64,000 nt of DNA, taken from the NCBI RefSeq assembly GCF_020510685.1, contig NZ_CP075185.1:1364001-1428000 (forward strand), in the 5' to 3' direction. The stretch comes from Dechloromonas denitrificans. GTDB lineage: Bacteria > Pseudomonadota > Gammaproteobacteria > Burkholderiales > Rhodocyclaceae. This document shows, in pieces, positions 13,016 to 23,512 of this stretch (positions are counted from its first letter, which is position 1; each line of letters starts with the position of its first letter). Both the position numbers and the translations under genes were made by a program. The notes under the pieces were generated by a model. It was not told the DNA's origin. It saw only the letters and a program-made list of their open reading frames with translations, and searched no databases.

Positions 13016-13835
13016 AGCAGCCTCGTCCCGAGGTGTCGCGGCTGAAGCCGAAGCCGCCGCTGCTGCTCGGCGGCCGGATGCAGATCAGCAGGCCGAGCGA
13101 TTTTGCCGATTTCCGCAAGTCAGCCGGGAAGGCGGCGAAGGGAACGGCCTGCTCGACGACGGCCTTGATGAAAGCGATTTCGTCCTGCTGGTCGGCGGCG
13201 TTGAGCACCTGAAAACTGTGCAGCGAGCCGTCCGGTTTGAGACGGACCCGGACCAGCGCGCTGCGGACGCCCTTGGCGCGCGGGTCGTTCCTGACGAAAG
13301 CGGCGCTGCGGTTGAGTTTCTTGACCATCGCATCGAGATACATTTCGAGACTGAATGGATCAGCCGGCGGTCCGTTCGGCAGGCGCTCCAGCTCGACGTT
13401 GTCCTCACCGTCCTGGCGGGCCTGTTCGCGGCCCAGTTCGCGGGCCATGGCCAGCGAGCGCTGGGCCAGCGTCGGGGCGGGGCGGGCCTGGGCGCCGAGC
13501 TCGTTGAGGAAGTTGTTCATTTCTTCCCGCTCTTTGACCGACCACTGGCGGGCCGGCGGGCTGGTTACGGCGGATTTGCCGCGCTCGAGCGCGATCACCC
13601 GTTTTTCCGCCCGCGGCTTGACCGGCGCTGCCTTGCTCGCCGATTTTGCTGGCGCTGCGCTCGCCGGGGTGGCCGGGGCCGGTTGGGCCAGCCTGGCTTC
13701 GATGCGCCGGGCCGGCCGATCCGTGCCCTCCGGCGCGTGCTGCGGAATGACCAGGACGAGGCCGTGCAAGAGCAGCGACAGCGCGATCGCGCGGATCGGC
13801 AGCTGGTGTCGGCGGGGCGTTTCCGAAAGGGGCAT
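13014..13835 (-). CDS. TonB-like envelope protein
   Basis: The protein has 273 residues. It has a short cytoplasmic start, one TM segment (AIALSLLLHGLVLVI), an Ala/Pro/Lys-rich linker (about 45-90), a helical stretch, and a C-terminal alpha/beta module. In that module VRSALVRVRLKPDGSLHSFQVL resembles the TonB C-terminal fold. This suggests an energy-transducing or scaffold protein anchored in the inner membrane and reaching into the periplasm. It is the last gene of a COG4255-like/recJ/TonB-like operon, 7 bp after recJ. No exbB or exbD is adjacent, so a classical TonB role is not established. Confidence 0.6.
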   Translation of the reverse strand: MPLSETPRRHQLPIRAIALSLLLHGLVLVIPQHAPEGTDRPARRIEARLAQPAPATPASAAPAKSASKAAPVKPRAEKRVIALERGKSAVTSPPARQWSVKEREEMNNFLNELGAQARPAPTLAQRSLAMARELGREQARQDGEDNVELERLPNGPPADPFSLEMYLDAMVKKLNRSAAFVRNDPRAKGVRSALVRVRLKPDGSLHSFQVLNAADQQDEIAFIKAVVEQAVPFAAFPADLRKSAKSLGLLICIRPPSSSGGFGFSRDTSGRGC

Positions 13836-13842
13836 CGCCCCG

Positions 13843-15531
13843 CTATTCCAGATGCTCGACCATCAACTGGGTCGTTTCGACGCCCATGTATTCATTGATG
13901 GCGAGCCGGTAAGCGACCCGGGTATTGTTTCCCGGTTGGTTGCTGAAGTTGAACTGGATCGCGTCGATCCGCGTTTCGCCCTTGCGCAGGCGCAGCTTGA
14001 GGTGTTTTTCCTTGAGCACGCGTTGCTGCTCGACCTCGAATTCATCGATGAACAGCGGCGCCGGGAAGCCCTGGCCCCAGATTTCGTTGTCCAGCAGGCG
14101 GGCGGTTTCCAGCGAGAAATAGCTGCCTTCCAGGGCGCCGTCGGTTTCCAGCGTGCGGGTCAGGTCGGCTGGCGAGAGCAGTTCGCCGGCGACCTGGGCG
14201 AACAGTTCGCGGAATTGCTCGAAGTTTTCGGCGCGCAGCGTGGCGCCGGCCGCCATGGCGTGGCCGCCGAAGCGGACTAGGAGGCCGGGGGCGCGTTTGG
14301 CGACCAGATCGAGCGCATCGCGCAGGTGCAGGCCGGGAATCGAACGCCCGGAACCCTTGACGATGCCGCCTTCGCCGGGGGCGAAGGCAAACACCGGGCG
14401 GTGCAGTTTGTCCTTGATGCGCGAGGCGAGGATGCCGACGACGCCTTCGTGCCAGCCTTCGTCGAACAGCGCGATACCCGAGGCGCTGTCGTTGGCATCG
14501 AGCGACTCGAGCAGGATCAGCGCCTGTTCCTGCATGCCCGATTCGATTTCGCGCCGTTCGCGGTTCAGCGCGTCGAGCTGCTGGGCGATGTTGAGGGCGC
14601 GGGCCGGATCGTCGGTGAGCAGGCATTCGACGCCGAGGCGCATGTCGGCCAGCCGGCCGGCGGCATTCAGGCGCGGCCCGAGGATGAAGCCGAGATCCAT
14701 CGCCGTGGCTTTTTTCGGGTCGCGGCCGGCCGCCTTGAACAGCGCCGCCAGGCCGGCGTGCAACTGGCCGGCGCGCATGCGCTTGAGGCCCTGGCTGACG
14801 AGGATGCGGTTGTTGCGGTCGAGCTTGACGACGTCGGCGACGGTGCCGAGGGCGACGAGGTCGAGCAGGCTGGCGAAATTGGGTTCCGGCCGCTCGGCGA
14901 AGAAGCCGCGTTCGCGCAGTTCGGCGCGCAGGGCGAGCATCACGTAGAACATCACGCCGACGCCGGCGATGCATTTCGACGGGAAGTCGCAGCCGGGCTG
15001 GTTTGGATTGACGATGCAATCGGCCTCGGGCAGCGTTTCGGCCGGCAGGTGGTGGTCGGTGATCAGCGTTGCGATGCCGTGTTCGCGGGCGCGGTTCACG
15101 CCTTCGATGCTGGCGATGCCGTTGTCGACGGTGATGATCAGGTCGGGCGACTGTTGCGCCGCGACATCGACGATTTCCGGCGACAGGCCGTAGCCCAGCT
15201 TGAAGCGGTCGGGGAGCAGGAAATCGACGTCGGCGCCGAGCATTTTCAGGGCGCGCATGCCGACCGCCGTGGCGGTAGCGCCGTCGCAGTCGTAATCGCC
15301 GATGATCAGCAGCCGGGCTTCGGCCTCGATGGCATCGGCCAGCATGTGGGCGGCGTCCGTGGCGTGGGTCAGGGCGCTCGGCGGGATCAGCGATTTCAGT
15401 TCGTAATCCAGTTCGGCCTTGTCCTTGACGCCGCGCGCCGCGTAGAGACGGGCGAGCAGCGGATGCAGGCCCTGTTGTTCCAGTTGCCAGACGACGCGTT
15501 GCGGAATGCTGCGGTTGACGATGCGGGTCAC
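13843..15531 (-). CDS. recJ: Single-stranded-DNA-specific exonuclease RecJ
   Basis: The protein has 562 residues. It is a DHH-family 5'-3' single-strand exonuclease used in recombination and mismatch repair. Motifs include IGDYDCDGATATA, ITVDNGIAS, the eponymous TDHHLP, the GPRLNAAGR motif near residue 290 and the DHHA1 GGHAMAAG. The start is GTG at 15531-15529, with AGGAAA directly upstream. This gives TRIVNRSIPQR, the usual N-terminus, and a length close to that of the E. coli enzyme. It overlaps the stop of the preceding gene by 4 bp (GTGA). A longer reading upstream would overlap that gene and lacks RecJ-like sequence. Confidence 0.95.
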   Translation of the reverse strand: MTRIVNRSIPQRVVWQLEQQGLHPLLARLYAARGVKDKAELDYELKSLIPPSALTHATDAAHMLADAIEAEARLLIIGDYDCDGATATAVGMRALKMLGADVDFLLPDRFKLGYGLSPEIVDVAAQQSPDLIITVDNGIASIEGVNRAREHGIATLITDHHLPAETLPEADCIVNPNQPGCDFPSKCIAGVGVMFYVMLALRAELRERGFFAERPEPNFASLLDLVALGTVADVVKLDRNNRILVSQGLKRMRAGQLHAGLAALFKAAGRDPKKATAMDLGFILGPRLNAAGRLADMRLGVECLLTDDPARALNIAQQLDALNRERREIESGMQEQALILLESLDANDSASGIALFDEGWHEGVVGILASRIKDKLHRPVFAFAPGEGGIVKGSGRSIPGLHLRDALDLVAKRAPGLLVRFGGHAMAAGATLRAENFEQFRELFAQVAGELLSPADLTRTLETDGALEGSYFSLETARLLDNEIWGQGFPAPLFIDEFEVEQQRVLKEKHLKLRLRKGETRIDAIQFNFSNQPGNNTRVAYRLAINEYMGVETTQLMVEHLE

Positions 15532-16562
15532 GACTTTCCTTCGGCCAGTTGAGCGGCCAGTGCAGCGAGCGGGCGACTCTGGCGCCAGAACTTCCAGCGG
15601 TCGCTGCCGCGCAAGGTCCAGGTCAATTCGCCGTAGATGGTTGGGGCAACGATAGTCAGGGTGTGGATCCGGCGGCCGAGGGCGCCGCGCAACGGCGCGA
15701 ACCAATTGGCTTCAAGGGCGAGCAGCGCCGCCCGCCAGCCTTCGCTGTCTTCGTAGAGAACCGGCGGCAGCAGAGCGTCGAGAACGACGAGCTGGTTGGT
15801 CTTGCCGGAGGCCAGGGCGAGCAATTGGGCTAGTCCGGCTGGCGCCGGATGCACCGGTGTGCCGGCGGCGCGGGCCAGGCCGGTGGCCAGCGGGATGTCG
15901 CACCAGGCCGCGGTGAAATGGCCGGGGCCCGGGCGTTGCAGGGCGCCGCCGCCCCACAGCCAGAGGCTGTTGATCACCGGCTTGCCGGCGGCTTGCCGGC
16001 TTTCGTTGATCGGGTGGCCGTGCAGGAACATCTGCACTTCGTTGAGCCAGCGGGTCAGCGTGGCGTTCTTGTCGGAAATCGTGCTATCGACCCGGCGGCC
16101 GGCGACGGCGGAAATCGGCTCGGCGACGTGATCGACGGCGGTCTTCAGGCGCAGATACCAGCGCCGCGCAGTGGCCATGCGAAATTCGCCAATATCGGCA
16201 AATTCGGCATTCAGCGCGCTGACGATGGCCCGGGCTTCTTCGTCGTCGACGTCGAAGGCGCCGGCATCGGCGAGAATGATGCGTTCCTGGTGAAAGCGCA
16301 GATGCACCGGATCGGCGCACAGCCAGTGTCCATCCACGGCGGCCTCGCTGACGTCTTCGCCGAGCAGGCGGAGCGCCCCGTAGGTCGGGTTGGCCAGGCC
16401 GAACTGGCCGGCCAGGGCGGCTTCGAAGGGGCGGCGCGGCCGGCGCTCGCCGGTCGCGTGGGCCAGCAACCACGCCAAACCGGGCGCGTGCAGCTGCCCG
16501 AGGGTCAGCTGGTCGGCGGGTTCTGGCCAGATCAGTTCGGGAACGAGCAGGGTGAGGCGCAC
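15528..16562 (-). CDS. Conserved hypothetical protein upstream of recJ (COG4255-like)
   Basis: The 344-residue soluble protein begins MRLTLLVPELIWPEP. It contains VDGHWLCADPVHLRFHQERIIL (quoted in part), INSLWLWGGGAL and a C-terminal WTLRGSDRWKFWRQ. This pattern matches proteins found beside recJ in Betaproteobacteria, sometimes labelled phosphoglycerate-mutase-like (COG4255). I see no alkaline-phosphatase metal motifs that would confirm an enzyme. It is the first gene of a three-gene minus-strand operon and its stop overlaps the recJ start. Confidence 0.7.
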   Translation of the reverse strand: MRLTLLVPELIWPEPADQLTLGQLHAPGLAWLLAHATGERRPRRPFEAALAGQFGLANPTYGALRLLGEDVSEAAVDGHWLCADPVHLRFHQERIILADAGAFDVDDEEARAIVSALNAEFADIGEFRMATARRWYLRLKTAVDHVAEPISAVAGRRVDSTISDKNATLTRWLNEVQMFLHGHPINESRQAAGKPVINSLWLWGGGALQRPGPGHFTAAWCDIPLATGLARAAGTPVHPAPAGLAQLLALASGKTNQLVVLDALLPPVLYEDSEGWRAALLALEANWFAPLRGALGRRIHTLTIVAPTIYGELTWTLRGSDRWKFWRQSRPLAALAAQLAEGKS

Positions 16563-16630
16563 AGGGAGGGGAGGGCGGGGTTCAGGGTGGAAAAGTGTAC
16601 CATAGCGTCTTTTACCGACTGCCCTCGTTC

Positions 16631-17878
16631 ATGGCCTTGCCTTACGAATTGCTGATCGGTCTGCGTTACACGCGGGCCAAACGCCGTAACCACTTCATTT
16701 CCTTCATCTCGATGATTTCCATGCTCGGCATCGGCCTCGGCGTCGCCGCGCTGATCGTCGTACTGTCGGTGATGAACGGTTTCCAGAAAGAACTGCGCAC
16801 CCGCATTCTCGGGGTCGCCTCGCACATCCAGATTACCGGCGTCAATGGCGAACTGGAAAACTGGCCGGCCCTGGCCGCGCAGGCGATGAATCATCCGGAG
16901 GTCAAGGCCAGTGCGCCTTTCGTCCAGTCGCAGGCGATGTTTACCGTCGAAAACGGCGTCAAGGGCGCGCTGATCCGCGGCATCCTGCCCGACCAGGAGG
17001 ATCGCGTCGCCGATTTCCGCGCAACGATCAAAAGCGGCAGTCTGGACGACTTGCGGCCCGGCGAGTTCGGCGTCGTACTGGGGGCCGATCTGGCTCGTTC
17101 GCTACGCGTTTTTACCGGTGACAAGGTCACCGTGATCGCCCCGCAGGGCACCGTGACGCCGGCCGGCGTCGTGCCGCGACTGAAGTCTTTCCGCGTGGTT
17201 GGCATTTTCGAAGTGGGGATGTTCGAGTACGACAGCGGCTTGGCGCTGATTCATCTGGCCGATGCGCAAACCCTGTACCAGATGGGCGACCGGGTGACCG
17301 GCGTGCGGCTGAAGGTGGACGATCTCTTTCAGGCGCCGCGCATCACCCGCGAACTGGCCCGGTTCATCGACGCCGATGCCTATCTGAGCGATTGGACGAA
17401 GAGCCACGCCAATTTCTTCCGGGCGGTCCAAATTGAGAAAAATATGATGTTTATCATTTTGTCGCTTATCGTCGCCGTGGCAGCATTCAATCTGGTCTCG
17501 ACGCTGGTCATGGCGGTGACCGACAAGCAGGCGGATATCGCCATTTTGCGCACCCTCGGGGCGCGGCCGCGGTCGATCATGGCGATTTTCGTCGTGCAGG
17601 GTGCGCTGGTCGGATTCATCGGCCTCGGTCTGGGTATCGTCGGCGGTGTCGCGCTGGCGCTGAATATCGATGTCGTGGTGCCGTTCATTGAAAGAATGCT
17701 GGGTGTGCATTTCCTGTCGAAAGAGGTTTATTACATTTCCGATCTGCCGTCCGAGCTGCAATGGAGCGACGTCTGGGGGGTCACGTTGATCGCCTTCGTG
17801 CTCGCCTTGCTGGCCACCCTCTATCCAAGCTGGCGCGCATCGCGCGTCAATCCGGCGGAGGCGCTGCGCTATGAGTGA
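16631..17878 (+). CDS. lolC: Lipoprotein-releasing ABC transporter permease LolC/LolE
   Basis: The 415-residue inner-membrane permease extracts lipoproteins for transfer to LolA. It has the diagnostic N-terminus [20 protein letters not shown]1 with [18 protein letters not shown], a large periplasmic domain (about 50-270) and three C-terminal TM helices ending in [19 protein letters not shown]. It is followed by lolD with an 8-bp overlap. Only one permease gene is present, so it probably works as a homodimer or LolF-like permease. The start at ATG 16631 gives family length; an in-frame ATG at 16595 only adds 12 atypical residues. Confidence 0.93.
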   Translation: MALPYELLIGLRYTRAKRRNHFISFISMISMLGIGLGVAALIVVLSVMNGFQKELRTRILGVASHIQITGVNGELENWPALAAQAMNHPEVKASAPFVQSQAMFTVENGVKGALIRGILPDQEDRVADFRATIKSGSLDDLRPGEFGVVLGADLARSLRVFTGDKVTVIAPQGTVTPAGVVPRLKSFRVVGIFEVGMFEYDSGLALIHLADAQTLYQMGDRVTGVRLKVDDLFQAPRITRELARFIDADAYLSDWTKSHANFFRAVQIEKNMMFIILSLIVAVAAFNLVSTLVMAVTDKQADIAILRTLGARPRSIMAIFVVQGALVGFIGLGLGIVGGVALALNIDVVVPFIERMLGVHFLSKEVYYISDLPSELQWSDVWGVTLIAFVLALLATLYPSWRASRVNPAEALRYE

Positions 17879-18548
17879 GCCGATTCTGCAGGCCAGCGGG
17901 CTGGCCAAGGTTTTTCGCGGCGGCGGGCTGGACGTCTCGGTCCTTGCCGGCATCGACCTAGCGATCATGCCGGGCGAGACGGTGGCCATCGTCGGCGCCT
18001 CCGGTTCCGGCAAGAGCACGCTGCTGCATTTGCTGGGCGGCCTGGATGCGCCGTCGGCCGGCGGCGTCAAGCTGATGGGCCGGGATTTTTCGGCGCTCGG
18101 CGAGGTGGCGCGCGGCGATTGGCGAAACCGGCATCTCGGTTTTGTTTACCAGTTTCATCATTTGCTGGCCGAGTTCTCGGCCCTAGAAAACGTCGCCATG
18201 CCGCTGCTGATCCGGCGCACCGAACGCCAGGCCGCGCTGGCCAAGGCGGCCGAAATGCTCGCTGCGGTCGGTCTCGGCCATCGGCTGGAGCACCGGCCCG
18301 GTGAGTTGTCGGGCGGCGAGCGGCAGCGGGCGGCGATCGCCCGGGCCATGGTCAGCAATCCATCGTGCTTGCTGGCCGATGAACCAACCGGCAATCTCGA
18401 TAGTCATACAGCATCGGTGGTCTTCGATTTGCTGTTCGAGCGGGTCCGTACCCAGCAGGCCAGCCTGGTCATGGTGACCCACGACCGAAGCCTGGCGGCG
18501 CGCGCCGACCGCGTGTTGATGCTGAACGACGGAAATTTTTGCGCTTAA
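17871..18548 (+). CDS. lolD: Lipoprotein-releasing ABC transporter ATPase LolD
   Basis: The 225-residue ATPase has Walker [10 protein letters not shown], signature LSGGERQR, Walker [13 protein letters not shown] and the switch histidine in MVTHDRS. It powers the LolC-type permease encoded immediately upstream with overlapping frames. Confidence 0.95.
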   Translation: MSEPILQASGLAKVFRGGGLDVSVLAGIDLAIMPGETVAIVGASGSGKSTLLHLLGGLDAPSAGGVKLMGRDFSALGEVARGDWRNRHLGFVYQFHHLLAEFSALENVAMPLLIRRTERQAALAKAAEMLAAVGLGHRLEHRPGELSGGERQRAAIARAMVSNPSCLLADEPTGNLDSHTASVVFDLLFERVRTQQASLVMVTHDRSLAARADRVLMLNDGNFCA

Positions 18549-18610
18549 GCTGCGGCGCTCGATTTTGCAGCAAATGATCCAGCCCTCTGAGCTGGTCAGG
18601 AGAAAAGTAC

Positions 18611-20626
18611 ATGCAAGCCCTGTTTTCCCCCGCCATCGCCCTGATGAACCGGTTGCGCTACACCAGCAAGTTTTTCGTGCTCGGTGCGGCGGTTGCTGCC
18701 GTCATGCTGGTTTTGTTATTCACCGTTTATATCAATCTCAGTCGCGATATCGAAACGGCCAGCAAGGAACTGGCGGGCCTGCAGATGCTCAAGCCGATGA
18801 ACCGTCTGACGCAGTCGATGCAGCAACACCGGGGTCTGTCGTCCGGCGTGCTGAACGGCAACGAGGCGATGAAGGAAAAGCGCGCGGCTAAGGAAAACGA
18901 TGTCGTCGCCGCGCTAGCCGCGACGGATGCCGAACTCTCGCCGCAACTGCGGCAGTCGGCGGCCTGGCAAGCGATCCGTCAGGATTGGGAGCAAATCCGC
19001 ACGCAGGGTCTGGGCTGGGCGCCGCCGGATAATCTCAAACGCCATACGGCAATGATCGACAAGGTTCTGGTCTTCATGATCGATGTTGCCGATGCCACCG
19101 AACTGACGCTCGACCCGGTGATGGATACCTACTATTTCATGGATACGGTGGTGTCCAAGATGCCGGCCATGCTTGAACCGCTGGGCATTACCCGGGCCCG
19201 CGGCACCGGTGTGCTGACCCGGAAGGAGCTGTCGGCGCAGTTGCGGATCGACATCGCTTCGCTCAATGCGCAGATGGCCAACACCCTGCGTGCCCAGAAC
19301 AACAACCTCGACAAGGTCGGGCGCTACAACCCCGGGCTGCAGGGCAGCCTGAGCGGACCGGCCAAGCAGTTTACCGATGGCGTCGACAAGACCCTGGCGC
19401 TGGTGCGTGACGATATCCTCGGCGAAAAGTTCGTCACGCCGCCGCAAGATTATTTTGCGATGACCACCGAGATCATCGACCTCGGCTACAAGATGATGTT
19501 CGAGACGCTGATTCCGCAGTTCGAGCAGCAATTGCAGAGCCGCAAGACGGCGGCGCAGCAGGTGCTGATTTTCGATCTCGGCCTGGCGGCGGTGATCATG
19601 GCGCTGGTCGGTTACCTGAGTATCGGGACCTATTATTCAGTGATCGGCAGCGTCAATATCTTTTCCAGTGGCGCCCGTCGCTTGGCCGACGGCGATTTGA
19701 CGACGCGCTTCGAGTGCACCGGTTCGGATGAGCTGCACGCGGCCGGTCGCGATTTCAACGACATGGCGGTTGCTTTCCGCCAGTTGCTCGGGCGCATTCA
19801 GAGCGACGTGCAAAACTTGCGGGCGGCGGCCGAGCAGCTCGCTTCCTCAAGCCATCAGATTTCCACCAGCACCAGTGCGCAAAGCGATTCCGCCTCGAGC
19901 ATGGCCGCCGCGGTCGAGCAGATGACGGTCGGTGTCGATCACATTGCCAAGAACGCCCAGGATGCGCAGGACCATTCGCGCGCCTCCGATCAGTTGGCGA
20001 CCGAAGGCGGTCGTATCGTCGCGGATGTCGCCAGCGAGATCCAGGCCATTGCCGAAACGGTCAATCAGTCGGCCGCGGCGGTCGAGGAACTCGGTCAGCA
20101 ATCGGACCAGATTTCGGCCATTGTCGGCACGATCAAGGATATTGCCGACCAGACCAATCTGCTCGCCCTCAACGCCGCCATCGAAGCGGCGCGGGCCGGC
20201 GAGTCCGGGCGCGGCTTTGCCGTGGTCGCCGACGAGGTGCGCAAGCTGGCCGAACGAACCGCCAAATCGACCCAGGAAATCGCCGGCATGATCGGCGCCA
20301 TTCAGTCCGGGACGGCAACCGCGGTGACCAGCATGAAGCGCGGCGTCGAGCGGGTGGCAAGCGGTGTCGAACAGGCCATGCTGGCCGGCGACGCGATCGG
20401 CAAGGTGCAAGCCCGCTCGCATCAGGTTGCCGATGCCGTATCGGAAATTTCCGTGGCGCTGCGCGAACAGACCTCGGCGAGTACCGAAATCGCCCAGAAC
20501 GTCGAGCGCATCGCCCAGATGGCCGAAGAGAACAATGCGGCGGCCGACGGCAACGCAGTTACCGCGGACAGTCTTCGCCAGCTGGCGGAGACCCTGAGCG
20601 GCGAAATGGCCCGCTTCAGGACCTGA
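18611..20626 (+). CDS. Methyl-accepting chemotaxis protein with NIT-like sensor
   Basis: The protein has 671 residues. TM1 is about 25-45 and is followed by a long helical periplasmic domain with [18 protein letters not shown]. This HRGxS pattern resembles the NIT-like protein at 3960. TM2 is near 320-340, then HAMP ([17 protein letters not shown]) and a coiled-coil signalling domain. The hairpin tip has the conserved [21 protein letters not shown] region (quoted in part) and [19 protein letters not shown]. There is no C-terminal NWETF-type tether. CAGGAG precedes ATG 18611. The last 11 bp overlap the convergent DUF2062 gene. Confidence 0.93.
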   Translation: MQALFSPAIALMNRLRYTSKFFVLGAAVAAVMLVLLFTVYINLSRDIETASKELAGLQMLKPMNRLTQSMQQHRGLSSGVLNGNEAMKEKRAAKENDVVAALAATDAELSPQLRQSAAWQAIRQDWEQIRTQGLGWAPPDNLKRHTAMIDKVLVFMIDVADATELTLDPVMDTYYFMDTVVSKMPAMLEPLGITRARGTGVLTRKELSAQLRIDIASLNAQMANTLRAQNNNLDKVGRYNPGLQGSLSGPAKQFTDGVDKTLALVRDDILGEKFVTPPQDYFAMTTEIIDLGYKMMFETLIPQFEQQLQSRKTAAQQVLIFDLGLAAVIMALVGYLSIGTYYSVIGSVNIFSSGARRLADGDLTTRFECTGSDELHAAGRDFNDMAVAFRQLLGRIQSDVQNLRAAAEQLASSSHQISTSTSAQSDSASSMAAAVEQMTVGVDHIAKNAQDAQDHSRASDQLATEGGRIVADVASEIQAIAETVNQSAAAVEELGQQSDQISAIVGTIKDIADQTNLLALNAAIEAARAGESGRGFAVVADEVRKLAERTAKSTQEIAGMIGAIQSGTATAVTSMKRGVERVASGVEQAMLAGDAIGKVQARSHQVADAVSEISVALREQTSASTEIAQNVERIAQMAEENNAAADGNAVTADSLRQLAETLSGEMARFRT

Positions 20627-21152
20627 TGGCTTTGCGCCGCCGCCAGGCGGCGATCAGGTGGGCGCGCCAGACCGCCTTGGTGGCAAAGTAACCGATGACC
20701 GCCAGGCCGGCGGCGAGGATGACCAGTCCGACGCCGAGCGGCTTGGCGACGACCAGCATCCAGGCCTGCATGGCCTCGGTCCAGCCGACAAAGTCGGTCA
20801 GGCTGAATTCCGGCGGAGCGATGAAGCCGTTGCTTTGGCCGGTCGCCAGCCGGCCCAGCTGGTAAGCCAGCAGATAGAGCGGAACGATGGTCAGCGGGTT
20901 GGTATAGACGGTGACGAGCAGCGCGAGCGGCAGGTTGACGCGAAAAACCACGGCGCAGATGGCCGCCGCGAACATCTGCAGCGGTCCGGGAATCAGACCG
21001 CAGAACAGGCCGGCGGCAACGCCCCCGGCCACCGAGTGACGGTTCAGATGCCACAGGCGCGGGTGCAACAAGGTTGATTCGAACGGCCGCAGCCAAGGGT
21101 TGCGGCGGATCGTTTCGTGGTCGGGCAGGTATTTTTTCAGGTAGTGACGCAT
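20616..21152 (-). CDS. DUF2062 inner-membrane protein
   Basis: The 178-residue protein begins [15 protein letters not shown], followed by [21 protein letters not shown] and [19 protein letters not shown], both characteristic of DUF2062. At least three hydrophobic segments indicate an integral membrane protein. Its function is unknown. It is divergent from comEC with only 17 bp between the start codons, so the promoters overlap, and it converges with the chemotaxis receptor. Confidence 0.85.
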   Translation of the reverse strand: MRHYLKKYLPDHETIRRNPWLRPFESTLLHPRLWHLNRHSVAGGVAAGLFCGLIPGPLQMFAAAICAVVFRVNLPLALLVTVYTNPLTIVPLYLLAYQLGRLATGQSNGFIAPPEFSLTDFVGWTEAMQAWMLVVAKPLGVGLVILAAGLAVIGYFATKAVWRAHLIAAWRRRKAIRS

Positions 21153-21169
21153 GCACTTATTATTGCAGC

Positions 21170-23488
21170 ATGCGTCTTTTTATTCTCGCTTTTGCGGCTG
21201 GCGTGCTGGCGCTGCAGAGGCAGCCGGAGTTGCCGGTCTGGCCGCTGTGGGCCTTGGCCGGCGGGCTGTTGACCTTGCCCGGCTGGCGCTGGCCGGGCTG
21301 GCCGAGCCGGCTGCTGGCCATCGTCGGGTGCTGCGCGCTGGGCTTTGCCTGGGCCGGCTGGCGGGCCGATCTGCGGCTGGCCGAGCAGCTGCCCGCCGCG
21401 TGGGAGGGCCGGGATATCGCGGTGGTCGGTGTGATCGCCGCGCTGCCGCAGGATTTCAGTAGCGGCACGCGTTTCGAATTCGTCGTCGATAAGGTGCTGA
21501 CCGAGGCCGCCGTCGTCCCGCACCGGCTGCAGCTTTCCTGGTATCAGGGGCGCGGCGCCGACGCGGCGGTCGACCGCCCGCCGCTGCGTCCCGGCGAGCG
21601 CTGGCGCTTCACGGTGCGCCTGAAGCGGCCGCACGGCAACGCCAACCCGGGCGGTTTCGATTACGAGGCCTGGCTGCTCGAACGCGACATCCGGGCCACC
21701 GGCTACATCCGCCCCGATCCGCCGCAGCGCCTCGCCGAGATGGTCTGGCAGCCGGACTACCTGATCGAGCGTCTGCGCTTTGCGGTGCGCGCCCGCTATG
21801 CCGAAATGCTGCCGGCCGACCGCTACCCCTGGGCCGGCATTCTGGTGGCGCTGGCGGTGGGCGACCAGCGGGCGATCCAGGGTGATCTATGGACGACCTT
21901 CAACCGCACCGGCACGACGCACCTGATGTCGATCTCCGGCCTGCATGTCACGATGGTCGCCGCGCTGTTCGGCTGGCTGGTCAATTTCGGCTGGCGCCGG
22001 GTGCCGGCTCTGGCGCTGCGCTTGCCGGCCCAGAAGGCCGGTCTGCTGGCGGCGTGTCTGGCGGCCTTCGTCTACGCCTTGCTGGCCGGCTTCGCCGTGC
22101 CGGCCCAGCGCACCCTGTACATGCTGCTGGTCGCCGCGCTGGCGCTCCTTTCCGGGCGGCTGATCGCGCCCAGCCGGACGCTGTTGCTGGCCCTGCTGGT
22201 GGTCCTTCTTTACGACCCCTGGTCAGTCTTGGCCGCCGGTTTCTGGCTGTCGTTCGGGGCGGTTGGCGCCTTGCTCTACATCGGTTCGGCGCGCCTCGGC
22301 GAGGGCCGGGGCTGGCGCCAGCAAGTGCGCGCCTGGGGCGTTGTCCAGTGGGCGGCGACGCTGGCCTCGCTGCCGGTGCTGCTGCTCGTCTTCCAGCAGT
22401 TCTCGCTGGTCTCGCCGCTGGCCAATGCACTGGCCATTCCCTTGGTCAGTTTCGTCGTCACGCCGCTTGCCTTGCTTGCGGCGCTGGTCCCATGGTGGCC
22501 GATTGCCGCGTTGGCGCACTGGGTGCTGGATTGGCTGATGTTATTTTTGGGTTGGTGCGCCGTCTGGCCGGTCTGGCAGGCCCCGGTGCCGCCGCTGTGG
22601 GCCGCCGTCGCGGCCGGCCTGGGCGTCGCCGTCTGCCTGCTGCCGCGTGGCGTGCCCGGCCGGCTGCTCGGCGTCCCGCTGCTGATTCCGGCGCTGTTCT
22701 GGCCGGTCGACAAGCCTGGTGCAGGCGAGGCGTGGATTACCGTACTCGATGTCGGGCAAGGACTGGCGAGCGTCGTGCGGACCCGCGAACACACGCTGAT
22801 CTACGACCCCGGCCCGCTCTACAGCGCCGAATCGGACGCCGGTCAGCGCGTCGTCGTGCCCTATCTGCGCTGGCTCGGCATCAACCGGGTCGACATGCTG
22901 ATGGTGACGCATCGCGACAGCGACCATTCGGGCGGCACGGCGTCGGTGCGCGCGGCGCTGGCCGTCGGCGAACTGCGTTCGTCGCTGCCCGAAATCGATG
23001 GCGAACCCTGTCTGGCCGGCCAGCGCTGGGTGTGGGACGGCGTCGTTTTCGGGGTCCTGCATCCGTCTGCCGAGGCCTATCAGCGGGACAGCAAGACCAA
23101 TCATCTATCCTGCGTGTTGCGCATCGAAGCCGGCGGCCAGGCAGCTTTGCTGACTTCCGATATCGAGGCGCCCGACGAAGCGGCGCTGCTTGCCCGTGAT
23201 GCGGGGAAGCTGGCGGCGGATGTCCTGCTCGTGCCGCACCACGGTTCGAAGACCTCCTCGACGCCGGCCTTCCTGCACGCCGTCGGGGCGCAGGCGGCGG
23301 TTATCCCTGTCGGTTATCGCAACCGTTTCGGCCATCCGAAAGAAGCCGTGCTTGCCCGCTACGAGGCCTTGCCGATGACCCTCTGGCGTACCGATCGCGA
23401 TGGCGCGGTGGAGATTGGACTGGGCGCGGAAAGTGTTACGCTAACCGCCTGGCGGCGGGCTTATCGGCGCTATTGGCATGACAAGTGA
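21170..23488 (+). CDS. comEC: DNA uptake channel protein ComEC/Rec2
   Basis: The 772-residue polytopic membrane protein moves single-stranded DNA across the inner membrane during natural transformation. An N-terminal DUF4131-type region is followed by the Competence domain with HLMSISGLHVTMVAALFGW. The C-terminal metallo-beta-lactamase-like domain has VLDVGQGLASVV, MVTHRDSDHSGG and LVPHHGSKTSS. ATG 21170 starts directly with the first membrane helix (MRLFILAFAAGVLAL); an upstream in-frame ATG at 21074 would overlap the divergent gene. The gene appears full length, which is relevant to the cassette acquisition seen downstream. Confidence 0.93.
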   Translation: MRLFILAFAAGVLALQRQPELPVWPLWALAGGLLTLPGWRWPGWPSRLLAIVGCCALGFAWAGWRADLRLAEQLPAAWEGRDIAVVGVIAALPQDFSSGTRFEFVVDKVLTEAAVVPHRLQLSWYQGRGADAAVDRPPLRPGERWRFTVRLKRPHGNANPGGFDYEAWLLERDIRATGYIRPDPPQRLAEMVWQPDYLIERLRFAVRARYAEMLPADRYPWAGILVALAVGDQRAIQGDLWTTFNRTGTTHLMSISGLHVTMVAALFGWLVNFGWRRVPALALRLPAQKAGLLAACLAAFVYALLAGFAVPAQRTLYMLLVAALALLSGRLIAPSRTLLLALLVVLLYDPWSVLAAGFWLSFGAVGALLYIGSARLGEGRGWRQQVRAWGVVQWAATLASLPVLLLVFQQFSLVSPLANALAIPLVSFVVTPLALLAALVPWWPIAALAHWVLDWLMLFLGWCAVWPVWQAPVPPLWAAVAAGLGVAVCLLPRGVPGRLLGVPLLIPALFWPVDKPGAGEAWITVLDVGQGLASVVRTREHTLIYDPGPLYSAESDAGQRVVVPYLRWLGINRVDMLMVTHRDSDHSGGTASVRAALAVGELRSSLPEIDGEPCLAGQRWVWDGVVFGVLHPSAEAYQRDSKTNHLSCVLRIEAGGQAALLTSDIEAPDEAALLARDAGKLAADVLLVPHHGSKTSSTPAFLHAVGAQAAVIPVGYRNRFGHPKEAVLARYEALPMTLWRTDRDGAVEIGLGAESVTLTAWRRAYRRYWHDK

Positions 23489-23512
23489 TGAATTTATGGC
23501 GGAGGTGCCAGC

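Noticed and set aside
18158..18161. Second LolC/LolE permease expected near lolD
   Set aside because: No further permease gene follows; lolD is succeeded by a chemotaxis receptor, so a single-permease system is assumed.
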